Shown: positions 24,901-31,813 of the stretch, one piece after another
Position numbering within the stretch: position 1 is the stretch's first letter
Layout: every line of letters begins with the position of its first letter
Source of the DNA: Gordonia rhizosphera NBRC 16068
Lineage (GTDB): Bacteria > Actinomycetota > Actinomycetes > Mycobacteriales > Mycobacteriaceae
Reading direction: 5' to 3'
NCBI RefSeq assembly: GCF_000298195.1
Contig: NZ_BAHC01000006.1
Location: 1-48,443 of the forward strand
Length of the DNA: 48,443 bases
The notes under the pieces: model-generated
The model's database searches: none
Seen by the model: the letters and a program-made list of their open reading frames with translations, nothing else
Told to the model about the DNA's origin: nothing
Program-made: the position numbers and the translations under genes

Positions 24901-26342
24901 CGCTGCTGGTCGTCGGCCATTCCGGCGGCGTGTCGATAAGGGATCCTGACACCGGAAAACTGCTGCCCACCCCCACGAAAGAACCCCATCCGCTGATGGC
25001 CTCCTTGTCCGGTTTCGCCTCGAGCCTCGACCTATACAGAAGGCCAAGTCTTACAACTGAAAACTATGTGAAGGCATTGGCCGCGGTACCCACGTCAGAT
25101 GGGCGAGTACTCCTGGCCATCGCTAGTGAAACTGGGGTCTCCATTTGGGACGCCGAGACCGGTCAACGGGTGCGCACCCTCAGGGTCAAAGGTCATCCGC
25201 CAACAACGCTAGCTGCAATTCCCATGTCAGGGGGACGAGCGCTCCTGGCCGCCCCCACCAACCAAGGAGTTTCCGTATGGGACCCCGAGACCGGGCGGCT
25301 ATGCAGCACTCTTCCGGCCGGCCAGCATACCTCGGCATTGGCGGCGATGGCGACTTCAGATGGCCGAGCCTTGCTGGCCACTGGCGGCGGCAAAGTATCG
25401 ATATGGGATACCAAGTCCACTGCACCTGCAGCGGAATTCGACGGCGTCAGTAGCGCAACGGCGTTGGCTGCAATGCCCACGTTAGCCGGCCGATCGATAC
25501 TGGCCGTTGGCCGCCGCGACCACAGGGTTTCGATATGGGACGCCGAGACTGGTCGGCAGGTGCGGACCCTCAAGACCAGACATGGGTACACATTGGTTGC
25601 GGTACCCACGTCAGATGGGCGCGCGCTGCTGGCCACCACCAACGACCACGATGGAGTATCCGTGTGGGACGCCGAGACCGGTCAGCGGGTGCAAACCATC
25701 ACGACCAAAGGCCCAGCGAAGCATCTAGCGGCAGTACCCACGTCAGATGGGCAGATGCTGCTGGCTATTGGCCAGGGCGGCGGTGTGTCAGTATGGGATC
25801 CCGGGGTGGGGCAGCAGGTGTGGGATCACTACATCGAAATAGGCGGGATGGAGGCGTTGGCGGTGATCTCCGCACCGCATCGGCGCGCACTGCTTGTCAT
25901 TGGCGACACAGACGGGGTGGCGGTGGCGGACCTCGAGACCGGGCGGCAGGTGCGAACCATCACGACCGGAGCGCAACCGAGGCATCTAGCGGCGGTATCC
26001 ACCTCAGGTGGGCGAATGTTGCTGGCCATCGCCGGCTATCCCGGGATTTCTATATGGGACGCGGAGACGGGCGAGCTTGTGCATACCCTCACGACGAGCC
26101 CGGGGTTGGCGATCGCTGCGCTACCGATGCCAGATGGGCGGACCCTGCTGGCCACCGCCAGCCAGGTCGACGACGGCAAGATATCGATATGGGACCCGGA
26201 TCTGGGCATTTGCTTGGTCTCCTTGGTTACAGGAGGCTCTGTCACAGCCCTCGAGCCGGTCATTGCTGCCACTGGAATGGGATTGGTGTTTTGCGGGGAC
26301 AGGGGGGTCGCTCATCTCTCGCTTGGCACGCTCCTGCTGTGA
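21945..26342 (+). CDS. Caspase-like protease - NACHT NTPase - WD40 STAND protein
   Basis: 1,465 aa from TTG 21945; GTG 21978 is an alternative, and the frame's extension to 21768 overlaps the hydrolase gene and is rejected. Residues ~5-270: caspase/metacaspase-like domain with VVVVYVTGHGREGRGG (His89) and VLVIVDSCQAGAL (Cys139). Residues ~300-560: NACHT/AAA-type STAND NTPase with GVAGSGKS (Lys321) and VVIDGLDEA (Asp411-Glu415). A helical region follows. From ~825 to the end there are 13 clear WD-like units (VSIWDAETGQRVRTL type) plus a last partial one, enough for two seven-bladed propellers. This is the architecture of NLR-like sensors: the propeller detects a ligand, the NACHT oligomerises, the caspase cuts a target. 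Bacterial caspase-STAND proteins are linked to anti-phage cell death. The upstream coupled hydrolase is the obvious partner. Confidence 0.85.
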   Translation: MNESGGLRRQLVTIAARDYPDESKEFPGRIDSQVSVLVKWLTDPALGERAFELQGVNPVTRDDIDDFVRKTRLRHLGPADVVVVYVTGHGREGRGGQHFLLLGDTDEQQIGTTAYRTSTLLEAVLGTDAEHVLVIVDSCQAGALDAEWAVLRKNLPQARRKLSTLGVLASADFDKSPRVGEFTTLMSLVHDRLRGPAQIVKPFLTFADLVTEIGAVLRTDGGRALEEPLWVWLPGLFEQSQCLPNPGYQRQIALVESPLEQVAVTASELDDYWVSRASGRVGPDDDAWHFAGRKDLNTSVMSFLRSDDQVLVITGVAGSGKSAVLARAVTLSDPDFVTAHPDIVDGVDPATRPPTGTINAAILARGKSSTHILTDVVVALGGSVGAGTDRALEILRELVTASGVERTVVIDGLDEALHPDRLVTDVLAPLISLRHPHTRMPLVRLVLGLRSAKPTPDAALAGDIGHALLDQLRRATDLVPVRVERTDEEPSVSTDIEAYVTALLRREGPYTHADTAVVAAAAATVAKRVAPSFLDARLAGQRLRAASTHQDLHDPAWLGTLAEGTVALFRDDLADVATAADRSVMEILAVLRAAAFGLGRGLSWSQVWAAVAEAILGRAVLDVDTLIAAVLASRLSGYLSQDVEDGRVVHRPSHERIAETLRDEAETLLATASDAFLAADHLRLSEDAVHVHRRITVALSGLGGAIPPHPYVRRYLVEHAARGGVLDDDHIPPEFLPWELGSRVRGLLGLPPPPELANGPLTVWARVEPFLHDADPMTRRISHVFACEAAKLETHEIAVGLPLRPLWAHWRLPRGNILDAATARPVLCTVTLRSGRVLLAIGGSDAVRMWDPQSGTPTGHPMPIKGVSAMAVVRSPDGRVLLAAVCGRHGISIWDAETSQRVRTLQSETHSMAVAVPTSEGRTLLATASYRAISMWDPATGQLIWEFDTRIDFGGLSGALAGVGAPEGQMLFIEALAAVPAPDGRTLLVVGHSGGVSIRDPDTGKLLPTPTKEPHPLMASLSGFASSLDLYRRPSLTTENYVKALAAVPTSDGRVLLAIASETGVSIWDAETGQRVRTLRVKGHPPTTLAAIPMSGGRALLAAPTNQGVSVWDPETGRLCSTLPAGQHTSALAAMATSDGRALLATGGGKVSIWDTKSTAPAAEFDGVSSATALAAMPTLAGRSILAVGRRDHRVSIWDAETGRQVRTLKTRHGYTLVAVPTSDGRALLATTNDHDGVSVWDAETGQRVQTITTKGPAKHLAAVPTSDGQMLLAIGQGGGVSVWDPGVGQQVWDHYIEIGGMEALAVISAPHRRALLVIGDTDGVAVADLETGRQVRTITTGAQPRHLAAVSTSGGRMLLAIAGYPGISIWDAETGELVHTLTTSPGLAIAALPMPDGRTLLATASQVDDGKISIWDPDLGICLVSLVTGGSVTALEPVIAATGMGLVFCGDRGVAHLSLGTLLL

Positions 26343-26654
26343 CTCACCTGTAGCTTGCCTACCTCAGACCTTCTCATCCCGATGAACACCAGTCTGAGTT
26401 GAGTCGGTCCAAAGCCTTCATCCCTCGACCCGTGGGGTAGCGAGAGTGGCCGATGCTATGACGTGTCTCGAATACGACCGTTTTCAGGACACATTGATTG
26501 TGCAACGCTCCTCTTGCGCGTTGGGCGTCTCGAAACTCATGTCCATAATCATCCTGTGTAACTCGCGATGTCGGTGCGTTACTGAGACACTCCTTTCAGT
26601 TGACGTAACGGGTCATTATCGGGCGTCTGCTGGCATGGCCATGATCCGTCGGTG
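26343..26654. other. Intergenic, partial lsr2-flank similarity
   Basis: No gene seen. From about 26620 the sequence (CTGCTGGCATGGCCATGATC) matches the loop of the hairpin next to the intact lsr2, marking the start of the duplicated unit; its flanking arms are degenerate. Confidence 0.5.
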
Positions 26655-27012
26655 TCAGGCTGAGTTGTGGGCGGCTTCGAATGCCTCGACGATGTCGCCG
26701 GGAATGCAACCTCGGTCGCTGACGCGGAATCCGTTGGTGCGTGCCCAGTCCCGTATCGCACGTTTCTGTTCGGTGGAGGTCGGTCCACTGCCGGCGGCCG
26801 GGACTCGAGTGGTCTTCGGTGGTGTCGCGTGGCTGTAGGGGACTGACCGGGACACCTCGAGGTAGGTCAGCAGGTCGGTGCGGAATGCGGCGCGCTGCGG
26901 TGTCGTGTCGAACTCGTAGGTGGTGTCGCCGATGCCGAAGTGCACGGTTTCGTAGCTGGACAGGACCTTGCCGTCGAAGTCGGGTCACTTCAACGATTTC
27001 TTCGATGGCCAT
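26655..27012 (-). pseudogene. lsr2: Second lsr2 copy, frameshifted
   Basis: Nearly identical at DNA level to lsr2 at 15176-15544. Differences: a 2-bp deletion early in the gene (copy 1 TCGGTTAC, here GGTCAC near 26989) that shifts frame after about ten codons, a 3-bp in-frame deletion (QRAAAFH to QRAAFR), a few substitutions, and a stop two codons earlier. The 358-bp length accounts exactly for these changes. The first codons also differ (ATG-led MAIEEIVEVT). A GTG at 26945 could still start a 96-residue piece lacking part of the dimerisation domain but keeping the DNA-binding domain, again with RGC. It lies just downstream of the caspase-NACHT gene. Confidence 0.85.
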
Positions 27013-27232
27013 TCCTCCGTCGCCGGACGATCGAGCGGCAGCGCGAGTCGTACGGACGGGTATTGGGGAACGGAATATCGCGAAGGTATCCACTGCGAAC
27101 AGCAAAGAGTTGAGGTTTCACGAGCTCACGTCGTACCTTCGCTACCTCCACGCGCAGCCTCCTGGACGGATGATCCGACGTGATGCCGTGCGAGATTGAA
27201 GTCTCCACCGGACTCCGCCCGGGAGCTGAGCG

Positions 27233-28009
27233 CTACTTGGGCACGATGACGATCCCGAGATCGTCGGGTGGTGTCCAGTCACTAGTTGTGCAACCCGGTC
27301 CGATCAGTCGCAGCTTCGGGTGGTCCCAGAACCCGCCCACCGCGATCGCGGTGGTCTCGCCGAGGACGGTACATCCAGTGTTGGCGGTGAACTTTTTTTG
27401 ATCTTCAGCCGTCGGTGGCATGTGGGGCATATGGATGGTGACCGAGGTTGGCTTGGTGATCTCTTCTGGGCTGGTTGGCGCTGTGGCAATAGAGACAAAA
27501 GAGACAACCAGACCTATGATGATCACTAGGAGACAGATAATGTAACCGATGCTGAACTTGCGGAATTCCTTCCGGGTATTTTCCGCCTCAGACAGCTCAA
27601 TGATCCGCTGAGTGGTGGTTGTGAGAGCGTTATACTCCGCGGCGGTGGCGTCGCTTGCTGCCTTTGCCTCTGCCCGCGTGAAGTCGTCTGACGCGGGGAA
27701 CAGCGGGAGTCCGACGGCATGCTTGCTGAATGCATCCGAGAACCATCCAGCTTGGCTTTTCAGGTCGGACCATTTGTCGGCCTCCGCTAAGAGTACGTTG
27801 CGGCACAAAAAGACGATCACCCCAACCGCGAGCAGGGTGCAGATCAGTCCAATGGTCGCTAGCAGGTGCTCACAGATCCAAGTTGTGACCCCCACAGTCT
27901 GGATCGCGCTGCCTTGACTAGCAACGGCTAGCACAAGCGTGATGATGATTGTGATGGGAACGAAGGTCATGAGCCACTTGGCCGTTTCGGCTTCTTTCGG
28001 CATGGGCAC
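27233..28009 (-). CDS. Three-helix membrane protein, function unknown
   Basis: 258 aa, start MPMPKEAETAKW at 28009; a weak purine-rich site is upstream. Membrane helices: ~12-33 (LMTFVPITIIITLVLAVASQ), ~45-70 (ICEHLLATIGLICTLLAVGVIVFLC) and ~150-175 (IGYIICLLVIIIGLVVSFVS). Between helices 2 and 3 lies an ~80-residue hydrophilic, mostly helical segment (AEYNALTTTTQRIIELSEAENTRKEFRKF). After helix 3 there is an extracytoplasmic or cytoplasmic tail with Cys pairs. The paired-helix/soluble/helix plan resembles SLATT-type effector proteins, but I cannot confirm membership. It is divergent from the tandem antitoxin-fold gene, with the palindromic operator between them. GC is lower than in the backbone genes. 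Confidence 0.7.
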   Translation of the reverse strand: MPMPKEAETAKWLMTFVPITIIITLVLAVASQGSAIQTVGVTTWICEHLLATIGLICTLLAVGVIVFLCRNVLLAEADKWSDLKSQAGWFSDAFSKHAVGLPLFPASDDFTRAEAKAASDATAAEYNALTTTTQRIIELSEAENTRKEFRKFSIGYIICLLVIIIGLVVSFVSIATAPTSPEEITKPTSVTIHMPHMPPTAEDQKKFTANTGCTVLGETTAIAVGGFWDHPKLRLIGPGCTTSDWTPPDDLGIVIVPK

Positions 28010-28021
28010 AGCGCAACCACC

Positions 28022-28050
28022 TTGTTGTTACCGACACTTGTCGGTAGAAT
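28022..28050 (+). promoter_or_regulatory. Promoter with palindromic operator in the spacer
   Basis: TTGTTG (28022-28027) and TAGAAT (28045-28050) are 17 bp apart, a near-consensus sigma-70-type promoter facing the 28129 gene. The perfect palindrome TACCGACA-CT-TGTCGGTA (28029-28046) fills the spacer, so a bound protein would block RNA polymerase. A Phd-type DNA-binding domain in the downstream gene would suit autorepression. The site may also control the divergent membrane-protein gene. Confidence 0.75.
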
Positions 28051-28128
28051 AGCTAGCCAGCGGTTGCAGCGAGGGCAATCGATGAACTCCCCGCCCACGA
28101 AAGCACGGAGCAACAGGAAGGCCCAAGC

Positions 28129-29187
28129 ATGTCTGCTACCAAACAGGGATACACGGTCCTGCCAGCGGTCCTGCCAGTCTCAGCACTGAAAGCGCAGGCT
28201 ACAGCTATATTTGGGGCCCTTGAGGTCGGCAGGGTCATCTATGTTTCCAAATATGGACAGATCGTGGCCGCGTTCCGCCCGTACGCACTTGTTCCCGGGG
28301 ACGTCGCGGCGCTACGTTCGTCGCCGAATCTGGATCTAGCCACCCTCAGCGCCAGCAACTTTTCTCGCGAAGGCTTGTCTCGTCAGATTGCGGCCGCGGA
28401 GGCTGGACTGCCATGTATCGTCGAAAAGGACGGTCACGTCTACGGAATGCTGACACCTGCAAGAGCACCCCGCCCGGAGGTAGTACCTACCCCTGTAGCT
28501 GTCAGCGCCGTGGCGGAGGCAATCCTTGAGTACCATCAACGCAACCCGCAAGCATCGATCGATGACGCTATGAAGTTCGCGGACAGCCTTGGTGCTGGTG
28601 ATGAGGATGGGAACGGAGCTTCACAACCAGCGACGCAAGCAATAGCCGAGTCGGACCACGACAGCTCCGTGATGGTCAACGGCGGCACGGCAGTCTTGGA
28701 TGTCAATCGCGAGAATGTGGCTACGGACGCTGCAGGTACGGACGAGGTTGGAGCATCGGCGCAGGCATGGCCGAGAGTAGCTGCTAGTTTCGAAGCAAAC
28801 GGTAGCGTGGACAGCGAGCTTGACGATTGGCGCACGAAGGGCTCTGACGTTGAAGACACGGTGCGGGACGCGTTCAAGATTCTTGGCGAGGCCGTCGCGG
28901 CGGGCCGCGCCGTCGACGTCCATGGCGATGTGTCGGGCCGTCTCATGGAGTTGGGGATTCACAAAGACCCGAAGCAGCGGTTAACGGTGCTGATGGGAGA
29001 ACAGCTGGAGTCCACCGATCCGGTCGAGGCCCGCGCGAAATATGTTCAAGCGCTTCTGACGGACGTACCGCGGTTGGATGTCGGGGTGATGTGGCGGCTA
29101 GGTAATCTTGCCCGCCACGCAGACAATCCCGCCGAAGCGGCCCGCTGGTTCAGGCTGGCGTTTGCCTGTGGCTCCATCTCGGGGTGA
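28129..29187 (+). CDS. Protein with two tandem Phd/YefM-like domains
   Basis: 352 aa from ATG 28129, AGGAAGG upstream. Residues ~10-60 (LPVSALKAQATAIFGALEVGRVIYVSKYGQIVAAFRPY) have the Phd/YefM antitoxin fold signature: a helix-led start, 'V.VSKYG.IVAAF' strand pair. Residues ~70-110 (LSASNFSREGLSRQIAAAEAGLPCIVEKDGHVYGMLTP) repeat it, so one chain could form the intramolecular equivalent of an antitoxin dimer. A low-complexity acidic linker (~150-230) leads to a helical C-terminal domain with TPR-like pieces (GVMWRLGNLARHADNPAEAARWFRLAFACG). Usual Phd antitoxins are ~80 aa and accompany a toxin; no toxin gene is adjacent. The palindromic operator in its promoter fits autoregulation. Role unknown: perhaps a regulator or a sensor in the defence island. 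Confidence 0.62.
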   Translation: MSATKQGYTVLPAVLPVSALKAQATAIFGALEVGRVIYVSKYGQIVAAFRPYALVPGDVAALRSSPNLDLATLSASNFSREGLSRQIAAAEAGLPCIVEKDGHVYGMLTPARAPRPEVVPTPVAVSAVAEAILEYHQRNPQASIDDAMKFADSLGAGDEDGNGASQPATQAIAESDHDSSVMVNGGTAVLDVNRENVATDAAGTDEVGASAQAWPRVAASFEANGSVDSELDDWRTKGSDVEDTVRDAFKILGEAVAAGRAVDVHGDVSGRLMELGIHKDPKQRLTVLMGEQLESTDPVEARAKYVQALLTDVPRLDVGVMWRLGNLARHADNPAEAARWFRLAFACGSISG

Positions 29188-29200
29188 CCGCCGACGCACA

Positions 29201-29629
29201 TCAGGGGTCAGGGTACTTGCCGGCGTAGAGGTCGGCGCGGTCAAAGGGCCGTACGGCGACGCAGCAGTTGAAGAGCTGCCATGTCCCGTTTTGGCGGACA
29301 TCGGTCAGCAAGGACGGCGTTCCACGTCCGTCCCACTCGCCGAGGCTGCCGTTGTCTGTCCGAGACCACAAGTCGACGACAAAGCTTGCTTTTGCATTGG
29401 GGTCCTCGTCATGCGCAGTGATCCGCGAATATATGGGACTTTCCGAGATTGGCTGGAGGTGCAGCTCAACATAGTCAGGCTGGGCGGGGTGACCGTCGAT
29501 GAGTTCACTAACTAGACGGGCGAGAGCCGGTGAACCCATCGACAAAGTGTTGGCATAGTGCTCAGATGGTTTACGCGGCACATTCCCCGGAACCACATTA
29601 CTTCCCACTCGACTAAGTCTAGGCAACAT
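29201..29629 (-). CDS. Unknown protein, possibly 5'-truncated by an IS scar
   Basis: 142 aa from ATG 29629 (MLPRLSRVGSNVVPG); the frame is open to TTG 29665, which lies at the tip of the IS1634 remnant, so the original start may have been lost. The protein reads as folded: MGSPALARLVSELIDGHPAQPDYVELHLQPI, ASFVVDLWSRTDNGSLGEW, and CCVAVRPFDRADLYAGKY. No domain or motif is recognised. It ends 13 bp from the stop of the convergent tandem-antitoxin gene. There is no ribosome-binding site at either start. It may be the remains of an operon cut by the mobile elements to its right. Confidence 0.5.
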   Translation of the reverse strand: MLPRLSRVGSNVVPGNVPRKPSEHYANTLSMGSPALARLVSELIDGHPAQPDYVELHLQPISESPIYSRITAHDEDPNAKASFVVDLWSRTDNGSLGEWDGRGTPSLLTDVRQNGTWQLFNCCVAVRPFDRADLYAGKYPDP

Positions 29630-29665
29630 CGTCGGGTCTAACCATGAAACCCTGACTTTTGTCAA

Positions 29666-29845
29666 TTAGTGCGTATCATCGCGGATCGCGTTGAGTGCGT
29701 CTTGGAGTTCGTCGGGGATTAGATCGGCGGCGGTGGCGGTTTGCTGGCCGGCCTGGATGCTGACGGTGCGGTAGCGGCGGGCGGTGGTGACGAATTTCTC
29801 GATCGACCAGCCGGTGCGGGCCTCGATGACGCGGGCGGTTTTCGC
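29666..29845 (-). pseudogene. 3' scar of an IS1634-family transposase
   Basis: The last ~58 codons of a transposase: ARVIEARTGWSIEKFVTTARRYRTV...LIPDELQDALNAIRDDTH. They align with the end of the longer copy at 31.8 kb (RVIETRTGWSIRKFVTTTRRYRAI...IPADLQAAITAIRGGH) but with many differences, so this is a different member of the family. Only the end is left; an IS3 element sits at 29860, 14 bp before the scar. The sequence after the stop (CACTAATTGACAAAAGTC) resembles that of the other copy, marking the IS end. Confidence 0.8.
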
Positions 29846-29927
29846 AGGTGGCCGAGGAGTGAGGTTCCCCAGTTTCAGTGGACACCCGAGATAGCGGGGC
29901 GAGGGGTCCTGCTGGAAGGATGTCACC

Positions 29928-30245
29928 ATGTCCAGGACGCGTCGGTCGTTCACACCTGAGTTCAAGGTGGAGGCTGCTCGTCGGGTGATCGACGGCGGCC
30001 GGCCGATCACTGAGATCGCACGTGAGTTGAACGTGCATGAGAACCTGTTGGGTAAATGGGTTCGTGCCGAACGACTTCGTGACGGTGTCATCGACCAGGT
30101 GCGTGACGCCCCGCCGGATGGCGAGCTCTCGGGCAGCGAGCGCGCGGAGTTGACCCGGCTGCGTGCGGAGCTCGCCGAGAAGGATCGGGACATCGCGTTC
30201 CTGAAAAAAGTATCGGCGTACTTTGCGGCGCAACAACATCGGTGA
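29928..30245 (+). CDS. IS3-family transposase OrfA
   Basis: 105-aa HTH protein: SRTRRSFTPEFKVEAARRV, then a helix-turn-helix with ITEIARELNVHENLLGKWV, and a leucine-zipper-like helix TRLRAELAEKDRDIAFLKKVSAYF. These are the standard OrfA parts for end recognition and dimerisation. An A6 run (30205-30210) in the zipper region lies where IS3 elements shift -1 to make the OrfAB fusion; orfB is indeed in the -1 frame. The GTGA overlap with orfB also allows reinitiation. Confidence 0.9.
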   Translation: MSRTRRSFTPEFKVEAARRVIDGGRPITEIARELNVHENLLGKWVRAERLRDGVIDQVRDAPPDGELSGSERAELTRLRAELAEKDRDIAFLKKVSAYFAAQQHR

Positions 30246-31132
30246 GCAAGTTCGAGCTCATCGCCGCGGAGTGCGCCGACCACGACATCTCGAAACTGGC
30301 TGCGTTGCTGGGTGTTTCACGGTCCGGGTTCTATGCTTGGGCGACTCGGCAACGCCGCACCGAACCGACGGCACGTCAGCTGTGGCGTCGGGATCTCGAG
30401 GTCAAGATCGCCGCGCACTGGAAGGCATCGCAACGCACCTACGGCTCGCCGCGGATCACCGCTGACCTGCACGCCGAAGGCGTGGCGGTCTCGGAGAACA
30501 CCGTGGCCAAGATCATGGCCGAGATGGGCATCGAGGGCATCAGCCCACGCACGTTCAAGACCACCACGCAGGTCGATCCGAACGCGTCGTTCCCGCCCGA
30601 TCGGGTGGGCCGCCAGTTCGACCAGGGCCGCATCAACGCCGTCTGGACGTCGGACATCACGTACTTGACCTGCGGGGAAGGTGATGTGTACCTGTGCGCG
30701 ATCCGCGATGAGCACTCGCGCCGAATCCTGGGCTGGGCGGTCGCCGACCACATGCGCACCGAGCTTGTCGTGGCCGCCGTCGATGCCGCGGTGCACACCC
30801 GTGGCGGGTCGGTGGCCGGCACCGTGATGCACAGCGACCGAGGCAGCCAGTTCACCAGCCACGACATGGCTGCCGCGTGCTCCAAGCACGGCCTCAAACG
30901 CTCTATGGGCGCGACCGGGGTGTGCTGGGACAACGCCGGCGCGGAGTCGCTGTGGTCGACGGTCAAGCACGAATACTACAAGCGCCACGCCTTCGATACG
31001 ATCGCGAATCTGACTGCAGGACTTGACAATTACATTCGAATCTACAATCATGACAGGAGACACACGGCGTTGGGAATGATCTCACCTATCCACTTCGAGA
31101 TCGCCGAACAGGCAAGCCAACAATCAAGCTAA
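30242..31132 (+). CDS. IS3-family transposase OrfB (DDE)
   Basis: 296-aa integrase-type transposase. An N-terminal HTH_21-like region (ISKLAALLGVSRSGFYAW, THLRLAADH-like YGSPRITADLH) precedes the rve catalytic core: VWTSDITYL with the first Asp, MHSDRGSQFTSHD with the second, and WDNAGAESLWSTVKHEYY with the Glu. The C-terminus IYNHDRRHTALGMISP is also typical. It is expressed by -1 frameshifting or coupling from orfA. No damage is seen. Confidence 0.93.
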   Translation: MSKFELIAAECADHDISKLAALLGVSRSGFYAWATRQRRTEPTARQLWRRDLEVKIAAHWKASQRTYGSPRITADLHAEGVAVSENTVAKIMAEMGIEGISPRTFKTTTQVDPNASFPPDRVGRQFDQGRINAVWTSDITYLTCGEGDVYLCAIRDEHSRRILGWAVADHMRTELVVAAVDAAVHTRGGSVAGTVMHSDRGSQFTSHDMAAACSKHGLKRSMGATGVCWDNAGAESLWSTVKHEYYKRHAFDTIANLTAGLDNYIRIYNHDRRHTALGMISPIHFEIAEQASQQSS

Positions 31133-31167
31133 ACGTGTCCACTTTTTCGGGGGAGCCCCAGAGGTCG

Positions 31168-31227
31168 AGTCTCATGTTGATGTCACTGAGTCTCATCTAA
31201 GATGTCAAAGTCTCAATTAGCTTGTCA
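31168..31227 (+). repeat. Triple AGTCTCA...TGTCA repeats
   Basis: AGTCTCATGTTGATGTCA (31168-31185), AGTCTCATCTAAGATGTCA (31189-31207) and AGTCTCAATTAGCTTGTCA (31209-31227), spaced ~20 bp. Same design as the sets at 20.5 and 20.9 kb but a different consensus, pointing to the end of another, related element whose body is missing. Confidence 0.65.
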
Positions 31228-31273
31228 TCCGACAGGGTTACGATGATCGATGTCCGTGGTTCCGGGGTTGGTG

Positions 31274-31808
31274 TCATACCCTTGTGCCATAGGGGACTGA
31301 GTTGACGTAAGTGAGGAATATCGGCCGCCACACCAGGTCGCCCGGCTCATCCCAGGTCATGCGTTTGGTGCGGTTCCGGATCGCCAGCACCATCAGCGCC
31401 AGCAGCACGGGTCCGAGGACCCGGACAGCGAAGTCCACGAGGTGGTGGCCCGGTGAGGGTGACCCTGGACAGGCCGGCTGGCCCGGACCAGGGCGACGGC
31501 TTCCTGCGCGGCGAACAACCACGCCCGCGCAAGCGATAGCCCCTGCGGGGGCGGCGCGGTCGAGATGATGGCACCGGGCTGCAGGTTCACCGACGTGGGT
31601 GTGCCGGTGGTGGTGAGTCGTGCCCACGCGTGATTGGTGAAACACCAGCCGGCCACCACGATCACGGCGGTGAGCGCGACGAACGCCCGCCAGGCGCGCA
31701 GCCCGTACCCTGCCACCAACCAGTACCCGGTCAGCAGGCACCGTTCCACCGACCACGCTGGCGCGGCCAGTCGCCGCATTTCCATCTCGCCGTAGTACCC
31801 GACTTGGC
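31274..31808 (-). pseudogene. C-terminal remnant of a pentapeptide-repeat-type membrane protein
   Basis: Reading leftwards from 31808: YYGEMEMRRLAAPAWSVERCLLTGYWLVAGYGLRAWRAFVALTAVIVVAGW, the membrane-entry segment that ends many actinobacterial pentapeptide-repeat proteins. After a frameshift near 31470-31500 the other frame supplies DFAVRVLGPVLLALMVLAIRNRTKR, the usual last helix, and a short tail ending at 31274. The pentapeptide part and start are gone: the IS1634-type element abuts codon YYG. So it is both truncated and frameshifted. Identification rests on my memory of that C-terminal pattern. Confidence 0.6.
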
Positions 31809-31813
31809 TCAAA

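Larger units (their letters stand above)
29860..31160 (+). mobile_element. Complete IS3-family insertion sequence, 1,301 bp
   Basis: Ends TGAGGTTCCCC...GTGGACACC at the left and, inverted, TGGGGCTCCCCC...GTGGACACG at the right; imperfect ~27-bp terminal repeats. GAG stands directly outside both ends (29857-29859, 31161-31163), a 3-bp target duplication normal for IS3. It carries orfA and orfB with a 4-bp overlap. Both frames are open and the DDE residues are present, so it looks functional. The insertion joined what would otherwise be the IS1634 scar and the GTCTCA repeats. Confidence 0.88.

Noticed and set aside
24420..26300. Possible CRISPR or tandem-repeat array
   Set aside because: The repeats are ~125-270 bp apart, variable and in frame; they encode WD-type propeller blades.
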